Shown in pieces: positions 25,570 through 35,392 of a DNA stretch of 64,000 bases. Both the position numbers and the translations under genes were made by a program. Source of the DNA: Sphingobacterium sp. SGR-19 (GTDB lineage: Bacteria > Bacteroidota > Bacteroidia > Sphingobacteriales > Sphingobacteriaceae); NCBI RefSeq assembly GCF_011043555.1, contig NZ_JAAKGS010000003.1, positions 310,001-374,000 of the forward strand. Reading direction: 5' to 3'. The notes under the pieces are model-generated. The model saw only the letters and a list, made by a program, of their open reading frames with translations, was not told the DNA's origin and searched no databases. The stretch's first letter is position 1, and each line of letters begins with the position of its first letter.

Positions 25570-28500
25570 TTGATAAAGACAAATAGCTTTACCCGCTATT
25601 GTGAGATTACTAAACTAACAATGCGATTAACCCTTATTATATTAATAACCACATTGCTACAAGTCAGGGCAACTGCTTTAGCGCAGCATATCACTATCCA
25701 TAAAAAGGATGTTACGTTGAAATACGCCTTAAAGGAAGTTCGTAGGCAAAGTGGCTTTAATCTTTTCTATGACGGAAAGATTATCACAGACAAACAGAAA
25801 ATCGATGTTGATATAGATCATGTCACAATCAACCAGGCACTCGAAGTCATTCTGCGGAATACCGGCCTGAAATATGAGATGAAAGGGATCAACATTGCGA
25901 TCACAAAAAGTCAAACGCGACCATCAAAGCCAATAAATTTAGGTAAAATGGAGCAAATAATGATTACAGGCTTGGTATTGGATGAAAGTGCGAAACCGCT
26001 TGTGGATGCAACCGTACAAGTCAAACATGGCGAAAAAGTAACAAAAACGAATGCGGACGGGCGCTTTTATTTAAACGATATCCGTGATGGAGAAACACTG
26101 GTGATTTCATTTGTAGGCTATGGTAATAGAGAAATCAGTGCAGCCAAGGATCTGGGGGCTATTCAACTTATGCCACTGGACAAAACCGTGGATGAAGTAC
26201 AGGTCATAGGCTATGGATCTGAATCTAAACGATTCAGTGTAGGCGCTGTCAGCAGTGTTTCAGCCGAGACGATTGAAAGACAACCCGTGACTAACCCACT
26301 GTCAGCTTTACAGGGACAAGTGGCTGGATTGGCCGTTACGTCGTCCAACGGTGTGCCCGGATCAACAGTTATGTTACAGGTGCGTGGGCAAAACACCTTA
26401 GGTACCACGCTTCAAGCAAAACCGTATGATCAACCGCTGTTTATCATTGATGGTGTTCCATTCGCTCCCCAAAATGTAAACATTAACCTACTGAATAATC
26501 TGGCAACCGCACAATCGTATAATGGCGGAATAAGCCAGCCTACCGGACTTAGCCCGTTTAATAGTATTAATCCAAAAGATATAGAAAGCATCAGCATTTT
26601 GAAAGATGCCGCCGCAACGTCCATCTACGGTTCGCAGGGAGCCAACGGCGTCGTCCTCATCACGACCAAGAAAGGACAAGCCGGTGAAACAAAATTAGAC
26701 GTTAGTGTTAATACGCAGTTCAACTCGGCGGCCAAGCCGGTAAGATTTCTAAATACACAACAATATTTGCAGGTCCGAAGAGAAGCTTATACTGCCGACG
26801 GTTTATCCCCATCGGATGATCCGGGTGATTACAATGGATTCGCACCAGATCTCATGTTATATGATCAGGATAAATATACCGATTGGGCAGCGATTATTGC
26901 GGGAAAGATAACCAATAATACAGATGTACACGCCACGCTATCTGGTGGTAGCCCGTCTACAACCTTTCTGATCTCGGGGGGCTACACACAGTCAAACTAC
27001 AACTATCCCGGCAATTTTTCTGATAAGCGCATGACGTTTCATTCCGCGCTGAACAATACATCGTCAGATAAACGCTTTAAATTAGGTCTGGTAGCAGATT
27101 ACGGATATGACCGAAATACATCCGCTCGCTACGGCGGGGCGCAGAGCATGGTATTGCCGCCAAATTTGCCTGATTTGATCGATGATTCAGGAGCGCTCGT
27201 ATGGAATTACAAAGGAGTTCCTCTAAATGTGGATAATTTCTATGGTTCGTTGATGCGACCAGTCTATCTACAAAACTATAATTTCAATGGTTCTCTCCAC
27301 CTGTCCTACACCTTACTGCCAGGACTGACCCTAGGTACAAATGCAGGGTATAGCCGAAACAACTCTATTGAGCGGTCCGAAAATCCGGCCCGTTCGCAAG
27401 ATCCCACTTTTGCAGAAGCTAGTGCCGCCTTTGGTGATAACGTCAACCAATCGATTAACATAGAACCGCAATTGAATTACGAGTTTTATACTGGCAAAGG
27501 CGAGTGGACCGCCTTAGTAGGGGGTACATACAGAAAAATGTCCAATGATGCCTATCAAGTAGAAGGATATGGATACGCTAATGACAATTTTCTCGGCTCT
27601 ATCATAGGTGCTTCCACCACCTATCCCTTTGAACGCAAAAACCTCTTTAAATATGTAGCCGGTTTTGCACGCCTCAAATATATACACGACCATAAATACA
27701 TTGTAGAAGTGTCAGGTCGTCGCGACGGCTCCAGCAATTTTGGCCCAGGACGTCAATTTGGTAATTTTGGATCCGTCGGGGGCGGATGGATATTCTCAGA
27801 AGAGGCTACAATCAAAAAGAATCTCGCCCTTTTGTCTTACGGAAAGCTGTCGGCAAGCTATGGAACCACCGGGGGCGATGCTTCAAAGGCCTATTCTTAC
27901 CAAGCACTATATCAAAATATATCCGGTGCTCTTCCGTTTCAAAATATCCGCCCAACTTATGCGTACAACCTTTATAATCCAAACTTTAGCTGGTCCACCA
28001 AGCGGTCGTTAAATGTTGCTATGGATATCGGTCTATATGGAAATGCATTGAATTTGAATGCCACCTATTATCGCAATCGGCAAGGCAATCAACTAGTCGA
28101 TATGCCTTTGCCCGCACAGACAGGATTTGCAGTTGTATTTGGCAATTTAGATGCCCTCGTCCAAAACCAAGGCTGGGAATTCACTGTAGAATCCACCAAT
28201 GTCAAGAAAGAAAGTTTTTCTTGGAATTCTACATTTAATATTACATTCAACAGGAACAAACTACTTGATTTTCCTGACTTAGCCTCTTCTTCCTATGCGA
28301 GCAAATACATTATAGGACAACCAACATCCATTATTATGGGGTATCGATATAAAGGGGTAAATCCTGAAACTGGTTTGTATGAATTTTATGATAAAGATGG
28401 AAATGCTACCCATACCCCTAAAGCAGGTAACGCGAATACTGGTGGAGATCAGGTACCCATCGGGCATAGGGATGTGAAATACATGGGTGGATTGGCCAAT

Positions 28501-28968
28501 AATTTGTCGTATAAAAATTGGGGCTTATTTATATTCTGTCAATTTTCGAGCAGCTATTCCCCGAACTATCTCGCGGCCCTATACAGTACAGATTATCCAG
28601 GAGGACCGACGAATCAGCCTTCCGAAATACTAGGCCGTTATTGGAAAAATCCTGGCGACCAGTCTCTCCTCCAACGATTGGGAAGCAGCTATGCCTCGGG
28701 GTCATTGTATACGATTCCTCCGTTTACGCAATCGGAGGCAGTGTATGGCGATAATACGTATCTACGTATAAAGACTGTTTCGCTTTCCTATACGTTTCCT
28801 GAAAAACTTCTTCAGAAGATCGGTGTTAGCACAGGAAGTATCTACATGAACGGCCAAAATTTGTTGACTTTCACAAACTATGAGGTAGGAGATCCAGAGC
28901 AGCCAGGTACATTTACCGCACTTCCTTTACAGCGTATCGTTGCTTTGGGTTTAAATCTTAAATTTTAA
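25570..28968 (+). CDS. SusC/RagA family TonB-linked receptor with STN signalling domain
   Basis: Outer-membrane nutrient transporter of 1132 residues. After the signal peptide (to about ALAQ, 39) come an STN domain (about 48-105, talks to FecR), a carboxypeptidase-like domain (about 135-205), a plug (SSVSAETIERQP, LQVRGQNTLG, IESISILKDAAATSIYGSQG with VVLITTKKG) and a barrel ending ALGLNLKF. The frame begins with TTG at 25570; an ATG at 25621 would leave a shorter leader, but the longer N-terminus resembles other SusC leaders. SusD follows after 11 bp. The substrate is unknown. Confidence 0.93.
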   Translation: MIKTNSFTRYCEITKLTMRLTLIILITTLLQVRATALAQHITIHKKDVTLKYALKEVRRQSGFNLFYDGKIITDKQKIDVDIDHVTINQALEVILRNTGLKYEMKGINIAITKSQTRPSKPINLGKMEQIMITGLVLDESAKPLVDATVQVKHGEKVTKTNADGRFYLNDIRDGETLVISFVGYGNREISAAKDLGAIQLMPLDKTVDEVQVIGYGSESKRFSVGAVSSVSAETIERQPVTNPLSALQGQVAGLAVTSSNGVPGSTVMLQVRGQNTLGTTLQAKPYDQPLFIIDGVPFAPQNVNINLLNNLATAQSYNGGISQPTGLSPFNSINPKDIESISILKDAAATSIYGSQGANGVVLITTKKGQAGETKLDVSVNTQFNSAAKPVRFLNTQQYLQVRREAYTADGLSPSDDPGDYNGFAPDLMLYDQDKYTDWAAIIAGKITNNTDVHATLSGGSPSTTFLISGGYTQSNYNYPGNFSDKRMTFHSALNNTSSDKRFKLGLVADYGYDRNTSARYGGAQSMVLPPNLPDLIDDSGALVWNYKGVPLNVDNFYGSLMRPVYLQNYNFNGSLHLSYTLLPGLTLGTNAGYSRNNSIERSENPARSQDPTFAEASAAFGDNVNQSINIEPQLNYEFYTGKGEWTALVGGTYRKMSNDAYQVEGYGYANDNFLGSIIGASTTYPFERKNLFKYVAGFARLKYIHDHKYIVEVSGRRDGSSNFGPGRQFGNFGSVGGGWIFSEEATIKKNLALLSYGKLSASYGTTGGDASKAYSYQALYQNISGALPFQNIRPTYAYNLYNPNFSWSTKRSLNVAMDIGLYGNALNLNATYYRNRQGNQLVDMPLPAQTGFAVVFGNLDALVQNQGWEFTVESTNVKKESFSWNSTFNITFNRNKLLDFPDLASSSYASKYIIGQPTSIIMGYRYKGVNPETGLYEFYDKDGNATHTPKAGNANTGGDQVPIGHRDVKYMGGLANNLSYKNWGLFIFCQFSSSYSPNYLAALYSTDYPGGPTNQPSEILGRYWKNPGDQSLLQRLGSSYASGSLYTIPPFTQSEAVYGDNTYLRIKTVSLSYTFPEKLLQKIGVSTGSIYMNGQNLLTFTNYEVGDPEQPGTFTALPLQRIVALGLNLKF

Positions 28969-28979
28969 AATTAATCATC

Positions 28980-30392
28980 ATGACGATAGTCAATTTAAAA
29001 AAAAATATGCTCCGGACAGTATTTGCAATGATAATCCTTTGCCAATTGTTTTCCTGTGGAAAATTGATTGAATTGGATGGAAATCCACCGACATTTATCA
29101 CCAATCAACAACTATTTTCTGATAGTGCAACAGTTATGTCGGCCGTTGCTGGAGTCTACACGTATAGCCAAAGTAGAGGGTTCGGCTTTAGTGATGCCAA
29201 CCTCACCATTGCAACAGGACTTTCTTCTGACGAACTTTCTATCGTCGATAACAATTCCTATTTTGCGCAATTTTATAGCTACACGCTAACCCCATGGAGT
29301 AGTGGTATTATAGGGCTATGGAACTATCCATATCAAGCAATCTACAGAGTTAATGATATACTCGAGGGTGTTACCGGCAATTCCCGTATTTCCGAATCGC
29401 TCGCTAAACAAATCACTGGAGAAATGAAAGTCGTCAGAGCATTATATTATTTTTACTTGGTGAATCAATTTGGTGGCGTCCCCTTGGTTACCTCAACGGA
29501 TTTTGAGCAAAATGCCAAACTACCTAGAAGCTCCGTAGAGACTATCTATACACATATTCGCACGGACTTACAGGATGCGGTCAATGATCTTTCGGCCGAT
29601 TACCCGTCCGCTGGAAGGGTGAGGCCCAATCGATACACGGCCAAAGCACTGTTATCCAAAGTCAATTTATATCTTGGCGATTGGCAAATGGCCTACGATG
29701 AAGCGGATGACATTATTGGTAGCCACTTATACGGTTTTGCAGATGTCCCCCTCCGGGCTGTTTTTCTAGAAGAAAGTGAAGAAGCGATTTGGCAACTACC
29801 AGTCAAGACATCGTATAGACAAACCGATGAAGCCCAAACATTCATACCCAATACTGGAGCTGTACCTCGATATTTAGTAACCTCATTTTTGTTAGATCAA
29901 TTTGAAAACGGAGACCAGCGTCTTTTGGAATGGATTGGTGAGACAACCGTAAACGATACGCAGTATCGGTATCCCAATAAGTACAAAAATAAATCTGCAT
30001 CCGAAGTACCGACGGAGAATTATATGATATTTAGGCTTGGTGAAATTATATTGACACGTGCTGAAGCAGCAGCTCATCTCAATAACATGGATCAAGCTAT
30101 AAAAGATGTCAATGTTGTTCGTAAACGGGCAGGTTTATTAGAAGTACAGGTGGATCAGAGATCGCAAGAGGATGTGCTCAATGTGGTAATGAAAGAAAGA
30201 CAAACAGAGCTATGTTTCGAATGGGGGAACCGATGGTTTGATCTAAAAAGAAATGTGACGGACGCCTCCTCAGCATCTACTGTACTTCATACACACAAAT
30301 CCGGCTATAAGCCTACTTCAAACCTCTACCCTATCCCCCAAGCACAACGCGATTTAAATAATCGATTAGAACAAAATGATGGTTACAATTAG
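28980..30392 (+). CDS. SusD/RagB family nutrient-binding lipoprotein
   Basis: Surface lipoprotein of 470 residues forming the lid of the SusC transporter. The lipobox is in ILCQLFSCGKLIEL. The SusD N-terminal part (FITNQQLFSDSATVMSAVAG), tetratricopeptide-like helices (VRALYYFYLVNQFGGVPLV) and the typical C-terminus (ERQTELCFEWGNRWFDLKR, YPIPQAQRDLN) are all present. It is 11 bp after susC and 24 bp before the TlpA-like gene, in one operon under the ECF sigma/anti-sigma pair. Confidence 0.93.
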   Translation: MTIVNLKKNMLRTVFAMIILCQLFSCGKLIELDGNPPTFITNQQLFSDSATVMSAVAGVYTYSQSRGFGFSDANLTIATGLSSDELSIVDNNSYFAQFYSYTLTPWSSGIIGLWNYPYQAIYRVNDILEGVTGNSRISESLAKQITGEMKVVRALYYFYLVNQFGGVPLVTSTDFEQNAKLPRSSVETIYTHIRTDLQDAVNDLSADYPSAGRVRPNRYTAKALLSKVNLYLGDWQMAYDEADDIIGSHLYGFADVPLRAVFLEESEEAIWQLPVKTSYRQTDEAQTFIPNTGAVPRYLVTSFLLDQFENGDQRLLEWIGETTVNDTQYRYPNKYKNKSASEVPTENYMIFRLGEIILTRAEAAAHLNNMDQAIKDVNVVRKRAGLLEVQVDQRSQEDVLNVVMKERQTELCFEWGNRWFDLKRNVTDASSASTVLHTHKSGYKPTSNLYPIPQAQRDLNNRLEQNDGYN

Positions 30393-30416
30393 CAACACAC
30401 ACATAATTTGATACAC

Positions 30417-31490
30417 ATGAAAAAAACAAAAATATTAGGCGCAAGCATCACCATGATCCTATTTATGATACAGTTTAACTCTTATAGTCAGAACACAGTC
30501 CTAAAGGGCTGCCTTAAAGGGCTTTCAGACGGTGAGGTGACGCTGTTTTATAACAATAAAAACCAATCTATAGCCGATACGGTAAAAGCTATCGATGATC
30601 ATTTTACATGGCAAAGTAATTTAGATGAACCTGTCCGCGTTGCGTTAAATGCCGGCAATGAACATTTTTTTTTCTTTGCGGAGCCAGGTCAGCTCACGCT
30701 TGTCGGCATAAGAGATTCTCTAAACACCTATAAACTTAAAGGATCATTAATGCAAGAACACGAAGATTTATACAGAGCATCAACACGTGGTTTGATGCAG
30801 GAATGGGATTCTCTGTATAAGAAAATTGATTCGGTATCCGATGAAGAAAAGGCCCTCATCGAACGGCGACGTGTAGAAATTAGTCAGCTGTTCATCGTCA
30901 AAGCACACAAATTTGTTGCCACGTATCCGACAAGCCCTTATAGTTTGTATCTGATAAATCTGGAAAATGAGTATGCCGTAATTAAACGACTTTATGCTCT
31001 AATTGCCCCATCGGCAAAAAATACGCCAGCAGGTCAAAAAATAGCGCTCCGGCTTGAAAAAATGTCAAGGCGGCAGATCGGCAATCTTTTAGAAAATTTC
31101 ACCCAACCGGACACTGCTGGGCATCCGGTAGATTTCCAGCAGTTTAGAGGGCAATATGTGCTGGTCGATTTTTGGGCCAGTTGGTGCATGCCCTGCCGTG
31201 CCGAGAATCCGAACGTCCTGAAAGCCTACCAGAAATTTAAAGATAAGGGGTTTACGGTATTGGGCATTTCACTCGATGAGAAAGCATCCAATTGGAAAAA
31301 GGCAATTAAGGATGATGACCTGCCCTGGACACAATTGTCTGATTTAAAAGGTTGGAAAAGCGACTTGGTTAACAGACTTGGCATCGAATTTATACCCAGT
31401 AATGTGCTGGTTGATCCCGAAGGCAAAATAATCGCGACGGACCTGCGAGGTGAAATGCTTGAAGAGCAATTGAAGGAACTCTTCGAGTAA
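30417..31490 (+). CDS. TlpA-like thioredoxin family protein with DUF4369-like N-terminus
   Basis: Exported thiol-disulfide oxidoreductase of about 357 residues. The signal peptide (LGASITMILFMIQFNSYSQ) is followed by a DUF4369-like beta domain (about 25-110), a helical linker and a C-terminal thioredoxin fold with WASWCMPCRAENP (C257/C260) and the cis-Pro region IEFIPSNVLVDPEG. Such proteins accompany SusCD pairs in Sphingobacteriaceae. The ATG at 30417 is chosen over the TTG at 30408. It closes the operon. Confidence 0.9.
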   Translation: MKKTKILGASITMILFMIQFNSYSQNTVLKGCLKGLSDGEVTLFYNNKNQSIADTVKAIDDHFTWQSNLDEPVRVALNAGNEHFFFFAEPGQLTLVGIRDSLNTYKLKGSLMQEHEDLYRASTRGLMQEWDSLYKKIDSVSDEEKALIERRRVEISQLFIVKAHKFVATYPTSPYSLYLINLENEYAVIKRLYALIAPSAKNTPAGQKIALRLEKMSRRQIGNLLENFTQPDTAGHPVDFQQFRGQYVLVDFWASWCMPCRAENPNVLKAYQKFKDKGFTVLGISLDEKASNWKKAIKDDDLPWTQLSDLKGWKSDLVNRLGIEFIPSNVLVDPEGKIIATDLRGEMLEEQLKELFE

Positions 31491-31590
31491 GGCTTGCAGT
31501 AGTCGGGTATACAATAGATGCAACCATAGAAACGTTGTCGCATTTCTCGTAAGCTTTCAAAAAGCAATTTTTTGCCCGTCAGGAGGTGCA

Positions 31591-32511
31591 CTAGTTAAAC
31601 GACCTGCGAAACGCCAACGGTGTCTGATCAGTTTTTGATTTAAACAATTTACTGAAAGATTGGGAATGCTCGAAACCTAGTTCATAGGCGATTTCGTTAA
31701 TGGTTAATTCCGTGGTTGAAAGCTTTTCCTTCGCCTTGTCTATCAGCTTCAGATGAATATATTGCTGCGTATTCAGACCGATAAGCGAACGGAGCAGATC
31801 ACTCAGATATCCCGAAGATACGTTGAGCTGTTCGGCTAAGAACTGTACTGTCGGAACACCATATGTTAACGACTGTTGGCTATTGAAATAATCAGCCAAA
31901 ACTGTTTCAGCCTTCTGTAATATATTATTATTTATTACTTTACGGGTTACAAACTGGCGTTTATAAAAACGGTTGGCATAACTCAGCAGCAATTCAATCT
32001 GGGCGATGATAACGTTCTGACTAAATTCATCCACACGACTATTCAATTCCTGTATCATGATTTCAAAAAGGGAGACCATCATTTCCCTTTCACTTGCGGA
32101 TAAATGCAACGCTTCATTGACCGAATAGGAAAAAAATCCATATTCATTGATTCCTTTTGCTACCGGATACCCCTGTAGAAAACCCGGATGAATGAGCAGC
32201 AGATAAGCATATGTTTCTTTATTGTACTCTGTCGATCCGACAAGTTGATTGGGGGCTGTAAACAACATACTACCCTCGTTAAAGTCATAGTAATCCTGCC
32301 CGTATTTTAGTTTCCCACTATTTTTGGTGATGAACGTAATTTTATAGAAATCCAACACATCATAAATAGGAGCCATATCCGTATTAAACGTATTGCCTTC
32401 ATGGAAATGCACCAAGCTAATCAACGGATGCTGGGGCTTGGGCAATCCAAAGGCTTGATGGCTTTCAGATATAGATCGGAACCGCACCAGATTTTCTTTC
32501 TTCTTTTTCAT
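31591..32511 (-). CDS. AraC family transcriptional regulator
   Basis: A 306-residue regulator, paralogue of those at 6935 and 33453. It starts ENLVRFRSISESHQAFGLP and continues PKPQHPLISLVHF, the family N-terminus. The HTH has AEQLNVSSGYLSDLLRSLIG and INEIAYELGFEHSQSFSKLFKSK, ending PLAFRRSFN. Just downstream of an SDR gene on the same strand (66 bp after the SDR stop), it forms one of three SDR/AraC pairs of the window. Confidence 0.9.
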   Translation of the reverse strand: MKKKKENLVRFRSISESHQAFGLPKPQHPLISLVHFHEGNTFNTDMAPIYDVLDFYKITFITKNSGKLKYGQDYYDFNEGSMLFTAPNQLVGSTEYNKETYAYLLLIHPGFLQGYPVAKGINEYGFFSYSVNEALHLSASEREMMVSLFEIMIQELNSRVDEFSQNVIIAQIELLLSYANRFYKRQFVTRKVINNNILQKAETVLADYFNSQQSLTYGVPTVQFLAEQLNVSSGYLSDLLRSLIGLNTQQYIHLKLIDKAKEKLSTTELTINEIAYELGFEHSQSFSKLFKSKTDQTPLAFRRSFN

Positions 32512-32577
32512 CCTTTAAATTTAACTAAATACCCGTGACAAATGTATGGTCATAGGTTTTTAGTTTTTCTAAACAAA

Positions 32578-33351
32578 TTACCATGGAAGTACATTATCCG
32601 GCCCAGAAAAATCAGCTGGTCCCGTAAAACTACCCGTAGGCAGATCTTCCGCCAATGCTACTCGAATCGGTTCCAACGAGCCGTATTCCACGGTATCCGT
32701 TCCCTGAAAATTATTGAGTGCTGTAGCCGTAAAACCGGGGCTTACCAAATGAACTTTGATATTCGTGCTTTCCAATTCTATCGCCAAAGACAGAAAGATA
32801 CCATTAAGTGCCGTTTTGGAAGCACCATAAACAGCATCAAATCCCGAACGATACGGATTGTTTGGATTTGCATTTGTCGTAAGAGAACCCAGAGCACTGG
32901 AAACGGTGACAATCCGGGGAGCGGACGATTCTTTCAACAAGGGTAAAAACGCCTGCGTCACCGCTAGCGTTCCAAAAACGTTAGTGTTCCATACCGTACG
33001 CAGTTCACTTATCGATGCTATACTAGGCTTTTGCGATCCCAGTACTTCTTCCATAGTTTGCCCCTCTTTTCCTATATTCGAAATAGCAGCATTGTTGACC
33101 AGCAAACTGAGATATCCAAAATCGGCTTGAATTTTTGTCATCGCCTTATGGATAGCATCGTTATCTGTGATATCCAACTGTATGGCTCTTGCATTTGCGC
33201 CAAGTTTAGCCGCGGCCGCTTCTCCTTTTTCCAGATTTCTTGCTCCTACAAACACCGTGTAATTGTTTTCTGTCAAGGCCTTAGCAATTTGAAAGCCCAC
33301 ACCCGTATTGGCACCCGTTACGAGTGCAATTTTTCTTTGTTCTATTTGCAT
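32578..33351 (-). CDS. SDR family oxidoreductase
   Basis: Short-chain dehydrogenase of 257 residues. The cofactor loop TGANTGVGFQIAK is followed by NNAAIS, the catalytic Ser in VSSALGS and Tyr/Lys in VYGASKTALNG. The ATG at 33351 is preferred over 33378 because the Rossmann strand KIALVTGA follows. It resembles carbonyl-reductase-like SDRs. The upstream region carries AACTTTGTTG just before the start, similar to the other SDR genes here. Paired with the AraC gene downstream. Confidence 0.9.
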   Translation of the reverse strand: MQIEQRKIALVTGANTGVGFQIAKALTENNYTVFVGARNLEKGEAAAAKLGANARAIQLDITDNDAIHKAMTKIQADFGYLSLLVNNAAISNIGKEGQTMEEVLGSQKPSIASISELRTVWNTNVFGTLAVTQAFLPLLKESSAPRIVTVSSALGSLTTNANPNNPYRSGFDAVYGASKTALNGIFLSLAIELESTNIKVHLVSPGFTATALNNFQGTDTVEYGSLEPIRVALAEDLPTGSFTGPADFSGPDNVLPW

Positions 33352-33452
33352 CTTTTTATTTTTTAATTGATGCAACAAAGTTCCCTATTGCCGTATTGCG
33401 GTCTGTAGCCAAAATGAGGGTTCTTGTAGTCGGAATGGGGATAATCGAAAAA

Positions 33453-34367
33453 TCAATTGAATAATCGTCGGAATTCCAAAGGCGTCTGCTCCGTTTTTGC
33501 TTTAAACAGCTTACTGAACGATTGCGGATGTTCAAAGCCCAATCCATAGGCGATTTCACTAATAGACAAGTTGGTTGTACTTAATTGTTCTTTCGCGTAA
33601 TCTATGAGCTTGTTCTGAATATGCTGTTGCGTGGTCTGCTGGGTGTGCAATCGCAACAGCGTTCCTAAATAGTTCGGCGAAATGTTCAGTTGTTCCGCTA
33701 TGAGCGTGACTGTTGGCATACCGTTTTCCAGCACATTGTCTTTTTGAAAAAGGTCAGAAAGTACGCTTTCAAAACGGTCCAGCAATTCGTAACTTGATTT
33801 TTTTCGGGTTAAAAACTGGCGTTCATAAAAACGTTCCGCATAAATCAGCAGCAATTCCAGTTGTGCTACAATGAGTTCTTGGCTGAATTTGTCGATATTA
33901 GACTGGTATTCCTGCTCCATCTTCAGCAAGATGTCTACCATAATTTTCTCTTCCTTATCCGAGAGAAAAAGCGCTTCGTTTACCGAATACCGGAAAAAGT
34001 CAAAGGATTTTATCTTTTTTGCCAAGCGCGTGTTCCAAAGAAAATCAGGGTGAATAAGCAAAAGCCAGCCTGTAGGTTCTACCACAGCATTCGGGTCGAC
34101 TTCTATTTTCAGAAACTGAAGTGGCGCAACAAACGTAAGGACTCCAGAATCAAAATCATATTGCTGTTGTCCGTAATTGAACTTGGCATTGACATTCCGC
34201 TTTAACCCCACCGAATAAAAGTCCTGAATCCATTTCATCTGGCTATCATTGATCGGATAAGCAACCTTACTGTAATCGATCAAGCTGATCAACGGATGTT
34301 CAGGATTCGGCAAACTGCAAAACTTGTGAAATTCTGCAATAGAATTAAAGCGGAATGTGTTTTCCAT
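33453..34367 (-). CDS. AraC family transcriptional regulator
   Basis: A 304-residue regulator and the closest intact relative of the fragments at 16.7 and 21.0 kb. The N-terminus reads SIAEFHKFCSLPNPEHPLIS. The HTH reads AEQLNISPNYLGTLLRLH and ISEIAYGLGFEHPQSFSKLFKAK with PLEFRRLFN at the end. It lies 54 bp after the SDR gene at 34422-35261, on the same strand, making the third SDR/AraC pair. Confidence 0.9.
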   Translation of the reverse strand: MENTFRFNSIAEFHKFCSLPNPEHPLISLIDYSKVAYPINDSQMKWIQDFYSVGLKRNVNAKFNYGQQQYDFDSGVLTFVAPLQFLKIEVDPNAVVEPTGWLLLIHPDFLWNTRLAKKIKSFDFFRYSVNEALFLSDKEEKIMVDILLKMEQEYQSNIDKFSQELIVAQLELLLIYAERFYERQFLTRKKSSYELLDRFESVLSDLFQKDNVLENGMPTVTLIAEQLNISPNYLGTLLRLHTQQTTQQHIQNKLIDYAKEQLSTTNLSISEIAYGLGFEHPQSFSKLFKAKTEQTPLEFRRLFN

Positions 34368-34421
34368 AATAGCTAATTTACTTATTTTCTTTATATCATC
34401 TTATTTTTTACCGCGGCATCA

Positions 34422-35261
34422 TTAGAAAGCGGTCGACAGCGTGTAGCTTTTCCATTGTTCGATATCTTTATTTAGCAAATCCGCCTTATTTTTCGCTATG
34501 TCGTAGGCATCGGTGCCCAATAATAAATGAACCGGCGGGGTAGCTTCTTTACTGATAGCGATCAATACATCTGCAGCTTTCTCCGGATCATTCGGCTGAT
34601 TGCCGCTGATACTATTCAGGTGTGTTTTTTCGGACTGACGAGCAGCTTCATACTCCTTAATAGGTGAAGCTGGTGTCTTTACAGAACCGTTCGCCAGAAA
34701 ATCCGTACGGAAATACCCCGGATAAACAACCGTCGCGCTCACCCCAAATGCTTTTGCTTCTTCCGCCAATGCTTCGGTAAAACCCGCAACCGCAAATTTG
34801 GTCGCACAGTAAATACCCCACCCAGCAAAGCCGCCAAAAAGACCACCTACCGATGAAATATTGAAAATAGCACCCGATTTCTGCTTACGTAAATACGGCA
34901 TTGCATTTCGGATCACATTCAACGAGCCAAATACATTGACATCAAAATTTTCTCTAGCCTCTTCGTCGCTCAGTTCTTCTAATGTGCCTATCTGTCCGTA
35001 CCCCGCATTATTTACCACCACATCAATTTTGCCGAAATGAGCCATGCTTTTTTCGATAGCCTCCTTTACATCATGGTCATCCGTTACATTTACTTCGATT
35101 GGAAGAAAGACCTCCGATGTATCCCCAATCTCCTCGATGAGCGATTTAGCGCTCCGTGTTGTAGCCACGACGCAATAGTTATCTTGTAGTAGCTTCTTTA
35201 CCAATGTTAGCCCCAGACCTTTTGAGGCCCCTGTAACCAACCATACTTTTCTTGTTTCCAT
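34422..35261 (-). CDS. SDR family oxidoreductase
   Basis: Short-chain dehydrogenase of about 279 residues. TGASKGLGLTLVKK is the cofactor loop, VNNAGYG the NNAG motif, with NISSVGG (Ser) and YCATKFAVAGF (Tyr/Lys). The C-terminus is longer (HLLLGTDAYDIAKNKADLL), as in the subgroup with a typical SDR NmrA-like tail. Start at METRKV (35261); upstream in-frame ATG at 35270 is also possible. The ~80-bp repeat lies immediately upstream. Confidence 0.9.
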   Translation of the reverse strand: METRKVWLVTGASKGLGLTLVKKLLQDNYCVVATTRSAKSLIEEIGDTSEVFLPIEVNVTDDHDVKEAIEKSMAHFGKIDVVVNNAGYGQIGTLEELSDEEARENFDVNVFGSLNVIRNAMPYLRKQKSGAIFNISSVGGLFGGFAGWGIYCATKFAVAGFTEALAEEAKAFGVSATVVYPGYFRTDFLANGSVKTPASPIKEYEAARQSEKTHLNSISGNQPNDPEKAADVLIAISKEATPPVHLLLGTDAYDIAKNKADLLNKDIEQWKSYTLSTAF

Positions 35262-35295
35262 TTTCTTCATCTTTATTATGTTAGAACAATAAGAC

Positions 35296-35374
35296 AAAGT
35301 TGGTTGTATTCACATAGTTAGAAGTAGCTAGATCAACGATTGACGTAGTCATATCGTGGATGTGGTTCGTTACG
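35296..35374. repeat. ~80-bp dispersed repeat, copy C
   Basis: Shares with copy A a nearly identical stretch from GTATTCACAT through GTAGCTAGATCAACGATTG to GTAGTCA, then TCGTGGATGT. It sits between the start of the SDR gene and the 3' end of the beta-barrel receptor gene, so it is in an intact locus. Confidence 0.75.
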
Positions 35375-35392
35375 GTATTCGTTAGGTAGAAT

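Noticed and set aside
33356..33559. Minus-strand 67-codon frame at the AraC 3' end
   Set aside because: Other-frame shadow of the AraC gene 33453-34367.
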